From contig CAJINA010000247.1 in NCBI GenBank assembly GCA_905176665.1, forward strand, positions 62,001 to 126,000: a DNA stretch of 64,000 nt. The letters run 5' to 3'. This stretch comes from Olavius algarvensis Delta 4 endosymbiont. GTDB taxonomy: Bacteria; Desulfobacterota; Desulfobacteria; Desulfobacterales; CAJINA01. The position numbers were made by a program, and so were the translations under genes. Under the pieces are notes generated by a model that had not been told where the DNA came from, searched no databases, and was given only the letters and a program-made list of their open reading frames with translations. Shown piece by piece: positions 45,508 to 53,921 of the stretch; the stretch's first letter is position 1; the number at the start of each line of letters is the position of its first letter.

Positions 45508-45650
45508 GAAGCGATCTCAAAGAGCGGATTTTGGCCCAAGTTCAAGGCGGCCGTGAATATCAGACCGGAGGAGATGAGGGGTATTTCGAGGATCTGATAT
45601 GAGCGCCAAAGGCCGAAATTGGGTTAAAAGGTGTTCTTTGTGATCGCTTC
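45508..45650 (-). repeat. Dispersed palindromic element, copy C
   Basis: About 143 bp. Ends GAAGCGATCTCAAAGAGC and GTTCTTTGTGATCGCTTC are near-perfect inverted repeats. Interior on the minus strand (AACCCAATTTCGGCC...) is a diverged version of copies A/B/D. It abuts the TAG stop of the acidic repeat protein. Rest of 45331-45649 has no gene. Confidence 0.8.
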
Positions 45651-47137
45651 TAGTCTTCGTCCATCAACATATCCCGCAACCGGGAGATTTCATTCTTGAC
45701 CGTTTTTTCGACAACGGAAACCAGGATTTGTTCAATCTTGCCGGCAAACGCTTTTTCAACCGCCTTTTCGAGAGCGGCTTCCAGCTGGCCCGGATCTATG
45801 GCAAGTGCCTCCGTGGCTGCCGGGGCCGCGGGCGCCTCTTCCAAGGCAGCGTCAGGCATCGCAGGCTCAGGCTGCAATTGTTCGGCATCCGGGCCTTCCT
45901 CATCTTCTGCGGCCTCACCAATCTCCATGCCGAGATCGAAATCATCTTCGTCCTCATATTCGTCTTCGATCTCGTCCTCGAGGACTTCTTCGTCCAGGTC
46001 CACGATTTCGGCCAGGGTTTCGTCTTCTTCGTTCGGTGCCGCGGCGGTTTCATCCAGGTCCATGGCATCTTCCTCTTCTTCTGGTGTCGGGGTTGCCAAC
46101 GGGGTCTCTTCTGCAGCAGGTTCAGTCTCCACGGCTTCCTCTTCCGGGGCCTTTCCCTCGGCATCGGTAGCTGGTTCACCGGCGGCTTCCGGCGGTTGAT
46201 CTGTCTGCGGTGCGTCCGTCGCAAGCGCCGCGGCCAGATCGATCACTTCTTCTTCCGGTGCCTCCGGCGCAGGGCTCGCGGTGACTTCAGTCGTTTCTCC
46301 GGCGGCGGTGCTTTCCAGGCGATCATTGAGATCGATGACCTCGGGTTCCACATCGACGGATCCGTTTGTCGCGGTCAGGTCGATGATTTCAGCTCCGTCC
46401 GGCGCCGCCTCTACCGGTTCATCCAGTTCAACGATCCCTTCCTCCACGACCTCGGGGGCTGCTGCCTCTTCGGTAAGCTCAACAATGTCGTCGGCCAAGA
46501 TTTCAGGTTCCGCAGCCTCTTCGGTAAGTTCCACAATGTCGTCGGCCAAGATTTCAGGCTCCGCAGCCTCTTCGGTAAGTTCCACAATATCGTCGGCCAA
46601 GATTTCAGGCTCCGCAGCCTCTTCGGTAAGTTCAACAATATCGTCGGCCAAGATTTCAGGCTCCGCAGCCTCTTCGGTAAGTTCAACAATATCGTCGGCC
46701 AGGATTTCAGGCTCCGCAACCTCTTCGGTCAGTTCGACGATCTCTTCCCCGGCTTCCGGCGCTTCCACCGCCTCCGTCAGGTCTACGATCTCCTTGGCTT
46801 CCGGTGCGTCTACTTTCTGGGTCAGCTCGACCACACCTTCATCGGCTGGCGTGCTGACTTGCGCGGTCAGATCGATAACCGCTTCATCCGCCGGTGCGGT
46901 CACCTTCTGGGTCAGGTCCACAACGCCATCGTCAGTTTCAGGTGCAGTTACCTTCTGGGTCAAGTCGACAACACCGTCACCAGTATCCGGTCCCGCCACC
47001 TGATTTGTCAGGTCAATGACACCCTCACCGACGTCCTGGCCGGAAACCTTCTGGGTAAGATCGACTATTCCTTCTTCACCCGCTGGGTCCTCTGGCACAA
47101 CTTTCGTCAGGTCGATGATTTCATCTTTGTCAGTCAT
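45650..47137 (-). CDS. Highly acidic repeat protein of unknown function
   Basis: 495 residues, strongly acidic, no signal peptide. The N-terminal half is repeats built on (I/V)(V/I)(D/E)LT: first about seven spaced units like VVDLTQKVTAP, then five near-identical 17-residue units (AEPEILADDIVELTEEA) at about 46485-46720. Mid-region is Glu/Ala/Pro-rich low complexity. The C-terminus differs: LEAALEKAVEKAFAGKIEQI then LVSVVEKTVKNEISRLRDML, amphipathic helices likely to oligomerise. I do not recognise a function; scaffold or surface-linked roles are guesses. A good promoter lies at 47198-47226. Confidence 0.8.
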   Translation of the reverse strand: MTDKDEIIDLTKVVPEDPAGEEGIVDLTQKVSGQDVGEGVIDLTNQVAGPDTGDGVVDLTQKVTAPETDDGVVDLTQKVTAPADEAVIDLTAQVSTPADEGVVELTQKVDAPEAKEIVDLTEAVEAPEAGEEIVELTEEVAEPEILADDIVELTEEAAEPEILADDIVELTEEAAEPEILADDIVELTEEAAEPEILADDIVELTEEAAEPEILADDIVELTEEAAAPEVVEEGIVELDEPVEAAPDGAEIIDLTATNGSVDVEPEVIDLNDRLESTAAGETTEVTASPAPEAPEEEVIDLAAALATDAPQTDQPPEAAGEPATDAEGKAPEEEAVETEPAAEETPLATPTPEEEEDAMDLDETAAAPNEEDETLAEIVDLDEEVLEDEIEDEYEDEDDFDLGMEIGEAAEDEEGPDAEQLQPEPAMPDAALEEAPAAPAATEALAIDPGQLEAALEKAVEKAFAGKIEQILVSVVEKTVKNEISRLRDMLMDED

Positions 47138-47197
47138 GCGCCCCCCAAACTTGTCGGTGTGTATTTGTAGCGCTTCCGAATTGCTATAATTTGAGAA

Positions 47198-47226
47198 ATA
47201 TTAGCAACTTGCTTTAATTATGTCAA
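47198..47226 (-). promoter_or_regulatory. Sigma-70-type promoter of the acidic-protein gene
   Basis: On the minus strand TTGACA (47221-47226), 17-bp spacer, TAATAT (47198-47203). Confidence 0.75.
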
Positions 47227-47388
47227 GCTGGTTTACCTTCTGGTGCGGTTTTATACGCAGTATTGCTTCTAAACGTCTGACTATCGCTGTTTAAGGATGA
47301 CGGCCAGCAACCCCTTTACAGATTGAGACCCGAGCAGTAGAGTATTGCTCAAGCGATTCCTAAAGCTACCCATAGAGGTCAAACATCC

Positions 47389-48138
47389 ATGCGACGATTC
47401 AAAATAGACCCCGGTAGGATCAAGGGCAATACCTGCGTCATTACCGGTCCGGACGCCAAACACATGATCAACGTGCTGCGGCTCAAAGCGGACGACCGGG
47501 TTGTATTGTTCGACGGGACCGGTTGGGAATATGCGGCCGTCATCCAGGCGATTTCAAGCGGGGAAGTGCGGCTTTCCGTGCACAACAGCCGTCCGGGCCT
47601 GGCTGAATCGCCGGCACGGATCACGGTGGCTCAGGGGTTTTTGAAAGACAAGAAAATGGACACGCTCATTCGCCAGCTGACCGAACTGGGGATCAGTCGC
47701 TGGGTACCTTACTTTGGTGTCCGTTCGGTGGCGCGGCCCGATGCCCAAAGGCTGAGCAAACGGACTGCCCGGTGGCACAAGATTGCTACCGAAGCTCTCA
47801 AACAATGCCGTCGGTCCCAGCTGCCAGAGATAGAGCCCGCTGCAGATTTCAGTGCAGTGCTGCAGTTGGCAGCGTCCGCCGCTGTAAAATTGATATTCTG
47901 GGAGGCGGAGTCGGCCCCTCTGCGCTCTGCCGAATTAGGCGGCCTGCCGCAAGGGGACGTCTTTATCATTCTGGGGCCCGAAGGTGGATTTGTGGAGGCC
48001 GAGATCGAACAAGCCCGCCGGGCCGGGTTCCAATCCGTCAGCTTGGGACCGCGTATATTGCGGGCCGAAACAGCAACCCTGGCAGCCGGGACGCTGGCCC
48101 AGTTTCTCTTTGGTGACCTGGGAGACGGTCAAGATTGA
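47389..48138 (+). CDS. rsmE: 16S rRNA (uracil1498-N3)-methyltransferase
   Basis: 249 residues. N-terminal PUA-like part (KGNTCVITGPDAKHMINVLR) and SPOUT C-terminal part: RISVAQGFLKDKKMD-type helix (ITVAQGFLKDKKMDTLIRQL), then IILGPEGGFVEAEIEQARRA and VSLGPRILRAETATLAAGTL, which is the RsmE AdoMet knot. Modifies 16S rRNA in the 30S subunit. No neighbours suggest an operon. Confidence 0.95.
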   Translation: MRRFKIDPGRIKGNTCVITGPDAKHMINVLRLKADDRVVLFDGTGWEYAAVIQAISSGEVRLSVHNSRPGLAESPARITVAQGFLKDKKMDTLIRQLTELGISRWVPYFGVRSVARPDAQRLSKRTARWHKIATEALKQCRRSQLPEIEPAADFSAVLQLAASAAVKLIFWEAESAPLRSAELGGLPQGDVFIILGPEGGFVEAEIEQARRAGFQSVSLGPRILRAETATLAAGTLAQFLFGDLGDGQD

Positions 48139-48238
48139 CCCCGCCTGGATTTTACCCACGCCTCTCGTTTATTCAGTCTTTATAAACCGGGTTTCAGGGT
48201 CTGGCAAAGCCATTTGGCTGTGCCGTAAAAGCATATTC

Positions 48239-48437
48239 TCGCGCTGAGGCGCAGAGACGCAGAGAAAAGCAGATGGCTTCCGGCTTCGCCGGTCTAAACC
48301 AAAAGGCATTTGAAGCCCTGAGGTTAAAAAGGTTTTTCGCACGCTAGTGCGACGAAATCCTGGTTTTGCTTTCTCGACTTCGCTGGACTGTGCATCGATG
48401 CTAAGTTTAAGGAGGACGACTCTGCGCCTCTGCGCGA
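48239..48437. repeat. Inverted-repeat cassette with CGCAGAGGCGCAGAG ends
   Basis: TCGCGCTGAGGCGCAGAG at 48239-48256 is the reverse complement (17 of 18) of 48420-48437. Between them are smaller hairpins, for example CGCAC-GCTA-GTGCG. No ORF is credible in 48139-48571; the remainder of the gap shows nothing else. Confidence 0.6.
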
Positions 48438-48571
48438 TGCATGGTTTTTCCATGGTATGATGGCAAAACAGCCCCCCTTTCAGGGGAAATCCAAAGTCTG
48501 GCCCTCTGGACTTGGGTTTATTGCAGAGTATGCGTCTGCGCAATGGCTGATTTGTCGGTCCCGCGCCGGCA

Positions 48572-49261
48572 TCAACGCGAGACGATTTTCCAGTGCCGGC
48601 GCTGCGCCGTCTGCCGCAGGCGGGGAGTTGGTGACACGGCCACCGGATGACCCACGGCGGTAAATACTTGCATATCGGCATGATGGTCGGAGTAGACGTA
48701 GGAAGCGGCCAGGTTCACGTTCAACCTATGGGCCAGGCGGACGGCCTGATCGGCCTTGTGTTGGCCGACACACACGGGTCACGCTGTTCGCCCGGTGAAC
48801 AGGCCCTTGGAATCGACTTCCAGTTCGGTGCAGAGAATGTGCGCTATGCCCAGTTCGGCCGCCAACGGCTCGATTAGATGAGGCAGCGAAGCCGAAAGGA
48901 TAACCGGTAGATGCCCTTTGTTCCGGTGTGCGCGCACCAGGTCCGCCATGGCGGTTGACACCCGGGGGCCTATCATGTCGTGGTACAATTCTCCAATCCA
49001 GGCCGCCGGCCGGTCGGCCGGCAGGCCCCGATAGATCCGCAGGCAGGTTCGTACCATGCGGTCCGCTCCGATTAAATCCCGTTTGAAGAGAAAATTTGCG
49101 ATCAGGATCGGAACCAGCGTCCGGTATGAGATCTGGCGGCGTTTGACCAGGAATTCGATTTCAAGTCCCTGACTGTCACCGTGGATAAGCGTATTGTCGC
49201 AGTCGAAAAAAGCAGCAGTCCGGGTGGCAGGGTTATTTGGCGATGTTTCATTCAGGGGCAT
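48572..49261 (-). pseudogene. HAD-IB family phosphatase interrupted by in-frame TGA
   Basis: Codons 1-160 from ATG 49261 read as a HAD phosphatase: AAFFDCDNTLIHGDSQGLEI (motif I Asp20/Asp22), then LPVILSASLPHLIEPLAAEL (motif II), ELEVDSKGLFTGRTA. A TGA follows at 48779-48781, and the same frame continues PVCVGQHKADQAVRLA and YVYSDHHADMQVFTAVGHPV, i.e. the motif III Lys and motif IV Asp pair of the same fold, to a TAA-type end at 48572. Homologues usually have Gly at the TGA position (GRxxGxPCxG), so GGA to TGA is the simplest explanation. Readthrough as Sec is possible in a Sec-decoding cell but unsupported. Confidence 0.75.
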
Positions 49262-49333
49262 GGCAGCGACACCATAAAGCAATGGCCGGCAAGAGTCAAA
49301 ACCGTATCCGGCGCAACAGCGGGCGATGAAAAG

Positions 49334-49362
49334 TTGACAAATCCGGTCGAATTTTGTACTGA
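49334..49362 (+). promoter_or_regulatory. Promoter of the aminotransferase-kinase-aldolase operon
   Basis: TTGACA at 49334-49339, 17-bp spacer, TACTGA at 49357-49362, 55 bp before the aminotransferase ATG. Confidence 0.6.
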
Positions 49363-49371
49363 CTGGTCAGT
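49358..49371. promoter_or_regulatory. Putative TetR operator over the -10
   Basis: ACTGACTGGTCAGT is a perfect palindrome (ACTGAC-TG-GTCAGT). The TetR gene at the end of the operon is the likely binder. A similar 14-mer occurs at 57540-57553. Confidence 0.7.
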
Positions 49372-49416
49372 GCAAAAATACCATTTCGTCAATCATGAAT
49401 CGGGAGACATCTCACC

Positions 49417-50880
49417 ATGCACAATTCAGCTGCTTACGCCATATCGGACTGGCCGGATACGGGGGCGATCCTCGCGGCCCTCAAACAATTGGTCAGCCAG
49501 CCCATGCGCCCCCTCAAAAGAGACAGCATGGATGCAGTCATGCGGTATTTCGACGAAAAATGCCCGCGGTCCCGTGAATTGACCACGGAAGCCAGCCGGT
49601 ATATTCCCGGCGGCGTCCAGCACAACCTGGCGTTTAACTACCCATTTCCGATTGCCATCACCCGAGCCCGGGATGCCTGGCTGTGGGATGCGGACGGCAA
49701 CCGGTATATTGACTTTCTGCAAGCCGGGGGCCCCACGTTGCTGGGGAGCAATTATAAGCCGGTCCAGGAAAAAGTCCTGGCGTTGATTGAAGAATGCGGG
49801 CCGGTTACCGGGCTCTTTCACGAATACGAACTGAAACTGGCTCGGCTGATAAACCGACACATGCCGAATGTCGAGATGTTCCGCATGCTGGGCAGCGGCA
49901 CGGAGAGCGTCATGGCCGCGATTCGGGCTGCCCGGAATTTCACCGGCCACTCAGCCGTCATCAAGGTGGGCGGTGCGTATCACGGCTGGAGCGACCAGAT
50001 GGTCTTCGGCCTGCACATCCCCGGCACGGCCAATTTCGAGGCCCATGGAATTCCTGCCGGATGTCTTGAACATACCCGGGAAGTATATCCCAACGATATT
50101 GACGGACCCAGCGGCCTGCGGGCCCTTTTGGTTGAGAATGCCGACAGCGGCGGTACGGCGGCCGTCATCGTTGAACCTTTGGGGCCGGAGAGCGCAACCC
50201 GGCCCGTGATGGCGGATTACAACCGCAAGGTGCGGCAACTGTGTGATGAGTTCGGGGCCCTGTTGATTTTTGACGAAGTGGTCACGGGCTTCAGGGTCGG
50301 CCTGGGCGGTGCCCAGGGATATTTCGATGTGAAACCTGATCTGACTGTTTTCGGTAAATGTGTGGCCGGCGGTTACCCGGCCGCCGGCGGCCTGGGTGGA
50401 CGCCGGGAAGTCATGTCTACCCTGGCGGCCGGGCTCGAGTCGGGCAAGCCGCGGGTTTATATCGGCGGAACGCTGGCGGCCAACCCGTTGAGCTGCGCGG
50501 CCGGCTACTACGCTATAAAGGAGATTGAAAAAACGCAGGCCCACCTGAAGGCCGGGCAGGCCGGTGATCGACTCTGCCGGGGGCTACAGCGCCTCATCGA
50601 CAGTTACGAACTGCCTTTTGTGGTTTTCAACCACGGTTCGATCTGCCACCTGGAGACATCGGGTGTCATGCTCCTGGACATTGACAATCCCAACATCTTC
50701 GAAGAAATCGGGCCGCGCAAGCACATGATGGAAGAGATGGGCGCAGCCTTCATGGCCGCCGGCCTGGTCACCCTGGCCGGCAGCCGGCTCTATACGTCCA
50801 TGGCGGATACCGACGCGGTGATCGACGACGCCCTGGACCGGTTCGAGAAAGTGTTTCAACAGGTTGAAGGCGTCGCTTGA
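49417..50880 (+). CDS. Class III aminotransferase related to glutamate-1-semialdehyde aminomutase
   Basis: 487 residues. GSA-aminotransferase-like features: EASRYIPGGVQHNLAFNYPF, LGSGTESVMAAIRAARNFTG, KVGGAYHGWSD, LLIFDEVVTGFRVGLGGAQG and the PLP Lys314 in FGKCVAGGYPAAGG. An N-terminal extension of ~45 residues precedes the core, so it is longer than HemL (about 430) and, given its neighbours, probably not HemL. Likely transaminates an amine of a polyol- or sugar-like substrate (inference). GGGAGA before the ATG; first gene of an operon with kinase, aldolase and TetR. Confidence 0.82.
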   Translation: MHNSAAYAISDWPDTGAILAALKQLVSQPMRPLKRDSMDAVMRYFDEKCPRSRELTTEASRYIPGGVQHNLAFNYPFPIAITRARDAWLWDADGNRYIDFLQAGGPTLLGSNYKPVQEKVLALIEECGPVTGLFHEYELKLARLINRHMPNVEMFRMLGSGTESVMAAIRAARNFTGHSAVIKVGGAYHGWSDQMVFGLHIPGTANFEAHGIPAGCLEHTREVYPNDIDGPSGLRALLVENADSGGTAAVIVEPLGPESATRPVMADYNRKVRQLCDEFGALLIFDEVVTGFRVGLGGAQGYFDVKPDLTVFGKCVAGGYPAAGGLGGRREVMSTLAAGLESGKPRVYIGGTLAANPLSCAAGYYAIKEIEKTQAHLKAGQAGDRLCRGLQRLIDSYELPFVVFNHGSICHLETSGVMLLDIDNPNIFEEIGPRKHMMEEMGAAFMAAGLVTLAGSRLYTSMADTDAVIDDALDRFEKVFQQVEGVA

Positions 50881-50911
50881 AAGGCATGCCAGACTGATGA
50901 AAGGAGGGGCC

Positions 50912-52543
50912 GTGAGTCAGACAGTGTTGGTACTTGCGTATGATGTCGGGACAACCGGGAACAAAACCTGTCTCTTCCGTATCGGCGATACGGTAGACAT
51001 GCTCGCCAGCCATCTCGCGGAATATCCGCTCTACATGACCGCCGATGGGGGTGCGGAGCAGAAGGTGGACGAGTGGTGGCAGGCGATCTGCAGCAGCACC
51101 CATACGATCCTGGAAACTACCCGGACGGACCCTGCCGCCATAGATGGCATGGCCTTTTGCTGCCAGATGCAAGGGTCCATCGTGGTCGATGACCAGGGCA
51201 GGGCGCTGCGCAATCCAATGATTTATATGGACGGACGGTCGACCCGGCAGATCGAGCGCCATCTCTACCATGGCCTCTTGCGCATCAGCGGCTGGAACGC
51301 ATTCAAGACCCTGTACTCCCTCATGGTAACCGGCGGTCTGGCAGCCACGGCCAAGGATCCTCTCTGGAAATACCACTGGGTCCGCGACAACGAACCGGAT
51401 CTTTTCGCCAAGGTGCATAAGTGGCTGGACGTCAAAGATTATCTGGTTTTACGCTGTACCGGCAATTATGCCATGACACAGGATTCGGCGCACCTGACCT
51501 TTATCTACGATACCCGTCCGGGCAAATTTGGCTGGCACGGGGGCCTGGGAAAGCTCTTTAACGTAAACCCTGACCATCTGCCGCCGGTGGTACAGGCAAC
51601 CGACCGGGTCGGTGAACTTACCGAGCGGGCCGCCCGCCAGATGGGGCTGCGGCCGGGGATTCCGGTTTTCGGCGGCGGGGGGGATACCTCGCTCACCGCC
51701 ATCGGCGCCGGCTCTCTAGAGCCCAATGACACGCATATTTATGTAGGAACGTCGGGCTGGGTGCTGGCCAATGTGCAAAAGCGGATGGTCGATATCAACA
51801 ACTTCATCGCTTCGATCCTTGGCGCTATTCCCGGCGGATACAACTATATTGCCGAGCAGGAGACTTCCGGGGTCTGCCTGCAATGGGTGCGGGACCATCT
51901 GGCCCGGGATGAAATCGGCGTCTACCTGGAGGATATGCAGGCGGCCGGCCCGGAGGAAGAAATCGGACACCTCTACGAACTGCTCAGCCGGGAGGTGGCC
52001 AAGACGCCACCCGGGGCGGGCGACCTGCTCTTTACGCCCTGGCTGCACGGCAATCGTTCACCGCGGGAGGATGCGTTTGTCCGGGGCATGTTCTTCAATA
52101 TCGGCCTGAATACCGGCAAGCGCATGATGGTACGGTCGGTACTGGAAGGGGTCGCCTTCCACAAGCGCTGGATGTTGGAAGCCATGGAAAAGAAAATTCC
52201 CCGTCAAAACAAGGTGCGGTTTGTCGGCGGGGGTGCCAAATCCGAGGTCTGGTGTCAGATTATGGCGGATGTGACCGGTCGGTTGATTGAAACCGTGGCG
52301 AACCCGCAAGATGCGGGAACCCTGGGCGCGGCGATTGTCTGCGGGGTCGGGCTGGGGCTGATTCCCTCCTTTGCCGCCGCTAAAAGTCTGATACCGGTCG
52401 GTCGGACCTATGTACCGCGCGAAGAATTCAAACCACGGTATGATCGTCTCTTTGAAACATTCAAGGCGCTGTATGGACAGAATCGCAAACTGTTTGCCGG
52501 TTTGAACAACCGGCCGGCGAACGCGGGAGATACACATGGGTAA
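50912..52543 (+). CDS. FGGY-family carbohydrate kinase
   Basis: 543 residues with two actin-like ATPase halves: LAYDVGTTGNKTCLFRIGDT (phosphate-1 loop), VDEWWQAICSSTHTI, then the C-terminal half TDRVGELTERAARQMGLRPG, VFGGGGDTSLTAIGAGSLEP, and RFVGGGAKSEVWCQIMADVT (adenosine site). Xylulokinase/glycerol kinase relative; likely phosphorylates a ketose or polyol. I prefer the GTG at 50912, which follows AAAGGAGG; an ATG 16 codons upstream overlaps the aminotransferase end. Overlaps the aldolase start by 8 bp. Confidence 0.87.
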   Translation: MSQTVLVLAYDVGTTGNKTCLFRIGDTVDMLASHLAEYPLYMTADGGAEQKVDEWWQAICSSTHTILETTRTDPAAIDGMAFCCQMQGSIVVDDQGRALRNPMIYMDGRSTRQIERHLYHGLLRISGWNAFKTLYSLMVTGGLAATAKDPLWKYHWVRDNEPDLFAKVHKWLDVKDYLVLRCTGNYAMTQDSAHLTFIYDTRPGKFGWHGGLGKLFNVNPDHLPPVVQATDRVGELTERAARQMGLRPGIPVFGGGGDTSLTAIGAGSLEPNDTHIYVGTSGWVLANVQKRMVDINNFIASILGAIPGGYNYIAEQETSGVCLQWVRDHLARDEIGVYLEDMQAAGPEEEIGHLYELLSREVAKTPPGAGDLLFTPWLHGNRSPREDAFVRGMFFNIGLNTGKRMMVRSVLEGVAFHKRWMLEAMEKKIPRQNKVRFVGGGAKSEVWCQIMADVTGRLIETVANPQDAGTLGAAIVCGVGLGLIPSFAAAKSLIPVGRTYVPREEFKPRYDRLFETFKALYGQNRKLFAGLNNRPANAGDTHG

Positions 52544-53231
52544 ATACGATCAAGTGAAAAAAGAGGTGCTGGCGTGCACCCAGTGGCTTTCTGAACACGG
52601 TTACTTCGGGGCCCTGCGGGGAACCGGCGGCAATGTTTCGATGCGGATAGCCGGCGAACAGGCCGTTGCGGTTACCCTGTCCACCCTTCCATACCGGGAC
52701 CTGAGCTTCACCGACATCTGTATCGTGGATTTTGAATTGCAGCCCATTGAAGGAGACTTGCCGCCTTCTGTGGAAACCGGCATGCACATTGCGGTCTACC
52801 GCAATCGCCTGGATGTGAATGCCGTGGTCCACACGCACCAGGTGAAAGCCAGCGTCCTGTCCCTGATCGATACACCCCTGCCGGCGCTATATGACGAAGT
52901 CGCGCTGCATATCGGCAATGAGGTGGCTATCGTGCCGTACGCGCTATCCGGTACCCCCGAACTGATTGCCAACGTCACGGCGAAACTGGCCAACAATTGT
53001 CATGGCTACATTCTGCAAAACCACGGTGCCTTGAATCTGGGGGAAACTCTGGAAAAGGCCTGGTTGAACGTTGAGCTGCTGGAGAAGACGGCCGAGACCT
53101 ATTTGACAGCCCTGTCCTGCGGCCGGGAGATCATACCTTTGCCGACGGATATCGTTGACCTGCTGGTGGTCCTGCGCAAAGACGCCCAGGACAAAGCCAT
53201 TGCCAGAAACCAGGCGCTATTGGAGACGTGA
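52536..53231 (+). CDS. Class II aldolase/adducin-family protein
   Basis: 231 residues. Fuculose-phosphate-aldolase fold with the catalytic Glu80 (PPSVETGMH) and zinc ligands His99, His101 (VVHTHQVKASVL) and His163 (LQNHGAL), spaced as in FucA. Glycine-rich loop GTGGNVSMR at 29-37. Should cleave a ketose phosphate into DHAP or glycolaldehyde-type fragments after the FGGY kinase step. Overlaps kinase and TetR genes. Confidence 0.88.
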   Translation: MGKYDQVKKEVLACTQWLSEHGYFGALRGTGGNVSMRIAGEQAVAVTLSTLPYRDLSFTDICIVDFELQPIEGDLPPSVETGMHIAVYRNRLDVNAVVHTHQVKASVLSLIDTPLPALYDEVALHIGNEVAIVPYALSGTPELIANVTAKLANNCHGYILQNHGALNLGETLEKAWLNVELLEKTAETYLTALSCGREIIPLPTDIVDLLVVLRKDAQDKAIARNQALLET

Positions 53232-53827
53232 TGGGTTCTGAAACCGTTCTACCCGGAAAGAAACGAGACAGTATTTTGCAGGCAGCGGTGAAGGTGTTTT
53301 CGAAAAAGGGATTTCACCGAGCCCGCATGGATGAAATAGCGGAAAAGGCGGGCGTGGCCAAAGGCACGCTCTATTATAACTTCGCCAGCAAGTCGAAGCT
53401 GTTTTCCGCAGCGGTAACCGAAGGGATCGAGACGATTGTGATCCAGATTCAGGCGCAGCTGGATGCGGAAATGCCCTTTGAAGAACATTTCCGCAAACTG
53501 ATTGCCTGTAATGTCGATTTGTACCTGCAGCACGGCGATCTGGCCCGCATTGTTTTCAACGAAGTCTCCAGCGGGATCGAAAACGACATCCTGACCGACA
53601 TCCAGCGCGCCCGCAACCGGTATATCGATTGCGTGGCCGGTCAGCTGGACAACGGCCGGCGGACCGGCCACATCAAGGACGTAGACCTGTACCTGACGGC
53701 CGTGGCCCTGGTAGGCATGCTGGACAACCTGTGCAACCTGCGCCTGCAGAATCCACGGGCCGTGGGACGGGACCAGTTGGTCGACCTGCTGACCGAGCTG
53801 CTGCGTTCGGGACTAACCATCCATTAG
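53231..53827 (+). CDS. TetR/AcrR-family regulator of the aminotransferase operon
   Basis: 198 residues. HTH: ILQAAVKVFSKKGFHRARMD followed by EIAEKAGVAKGTLYYNFASK. The helical ligand domain is unremarkable. Starts at the ATG overlapping the aldolase stop (GTGATG; a GTG one codon before is the alternative), GGAG upstream. Last gene of the operon; the palindrome over the operon promoter is its likely site, giving autoregulation. Confidence 0.88.
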   Translation: MGSETVLPGKKRDSILQAAVKVFSKKGFHRARMDEIAEKAGVAKGTLYYNFASKSKLFSAAVTEGIETIVIQIQAQLDAEMPFEEHFRKLIACNVDLYLQHGDLARIVFNEVSSGIENDILTDIQRARNRYIDCVAGQLDNGRRTGHIKDVDLYLTAVALVGMLDNLCNLRLQNPRAVGRDQLVDLLTELLRSGLTIH

Positions 53828-53921
53828 CGGACGGGAGTGCGATTCCCGAGGGAGATCGGCAGCAGCGGCATCCCGGTCCCTAAGGCCGATATGCCGCCGC
53901 TATCAGATCAGGCAGGAGCCA

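Noticed and set aside
45728..47170. 480-codon plus-strand frame opposite the acidic repeat protein
   Set aside because: It is the shadow of the GC-rich repeats; the opposite strand has a good promoter, RBS context and proper acidic composition.
48139..48440. CRISPR array
   Set aside because: Repeated-looking words are inverted, not direct with regular spacers.
48779..48781. HAD TGA as a genuine selenocysteine codon
   Set aside because: Homologues as I recall them have Gly, not Cys, at this position, and no convincing SECIS with a GU loop was seen. Kept as pseudogene with readthrough noted.
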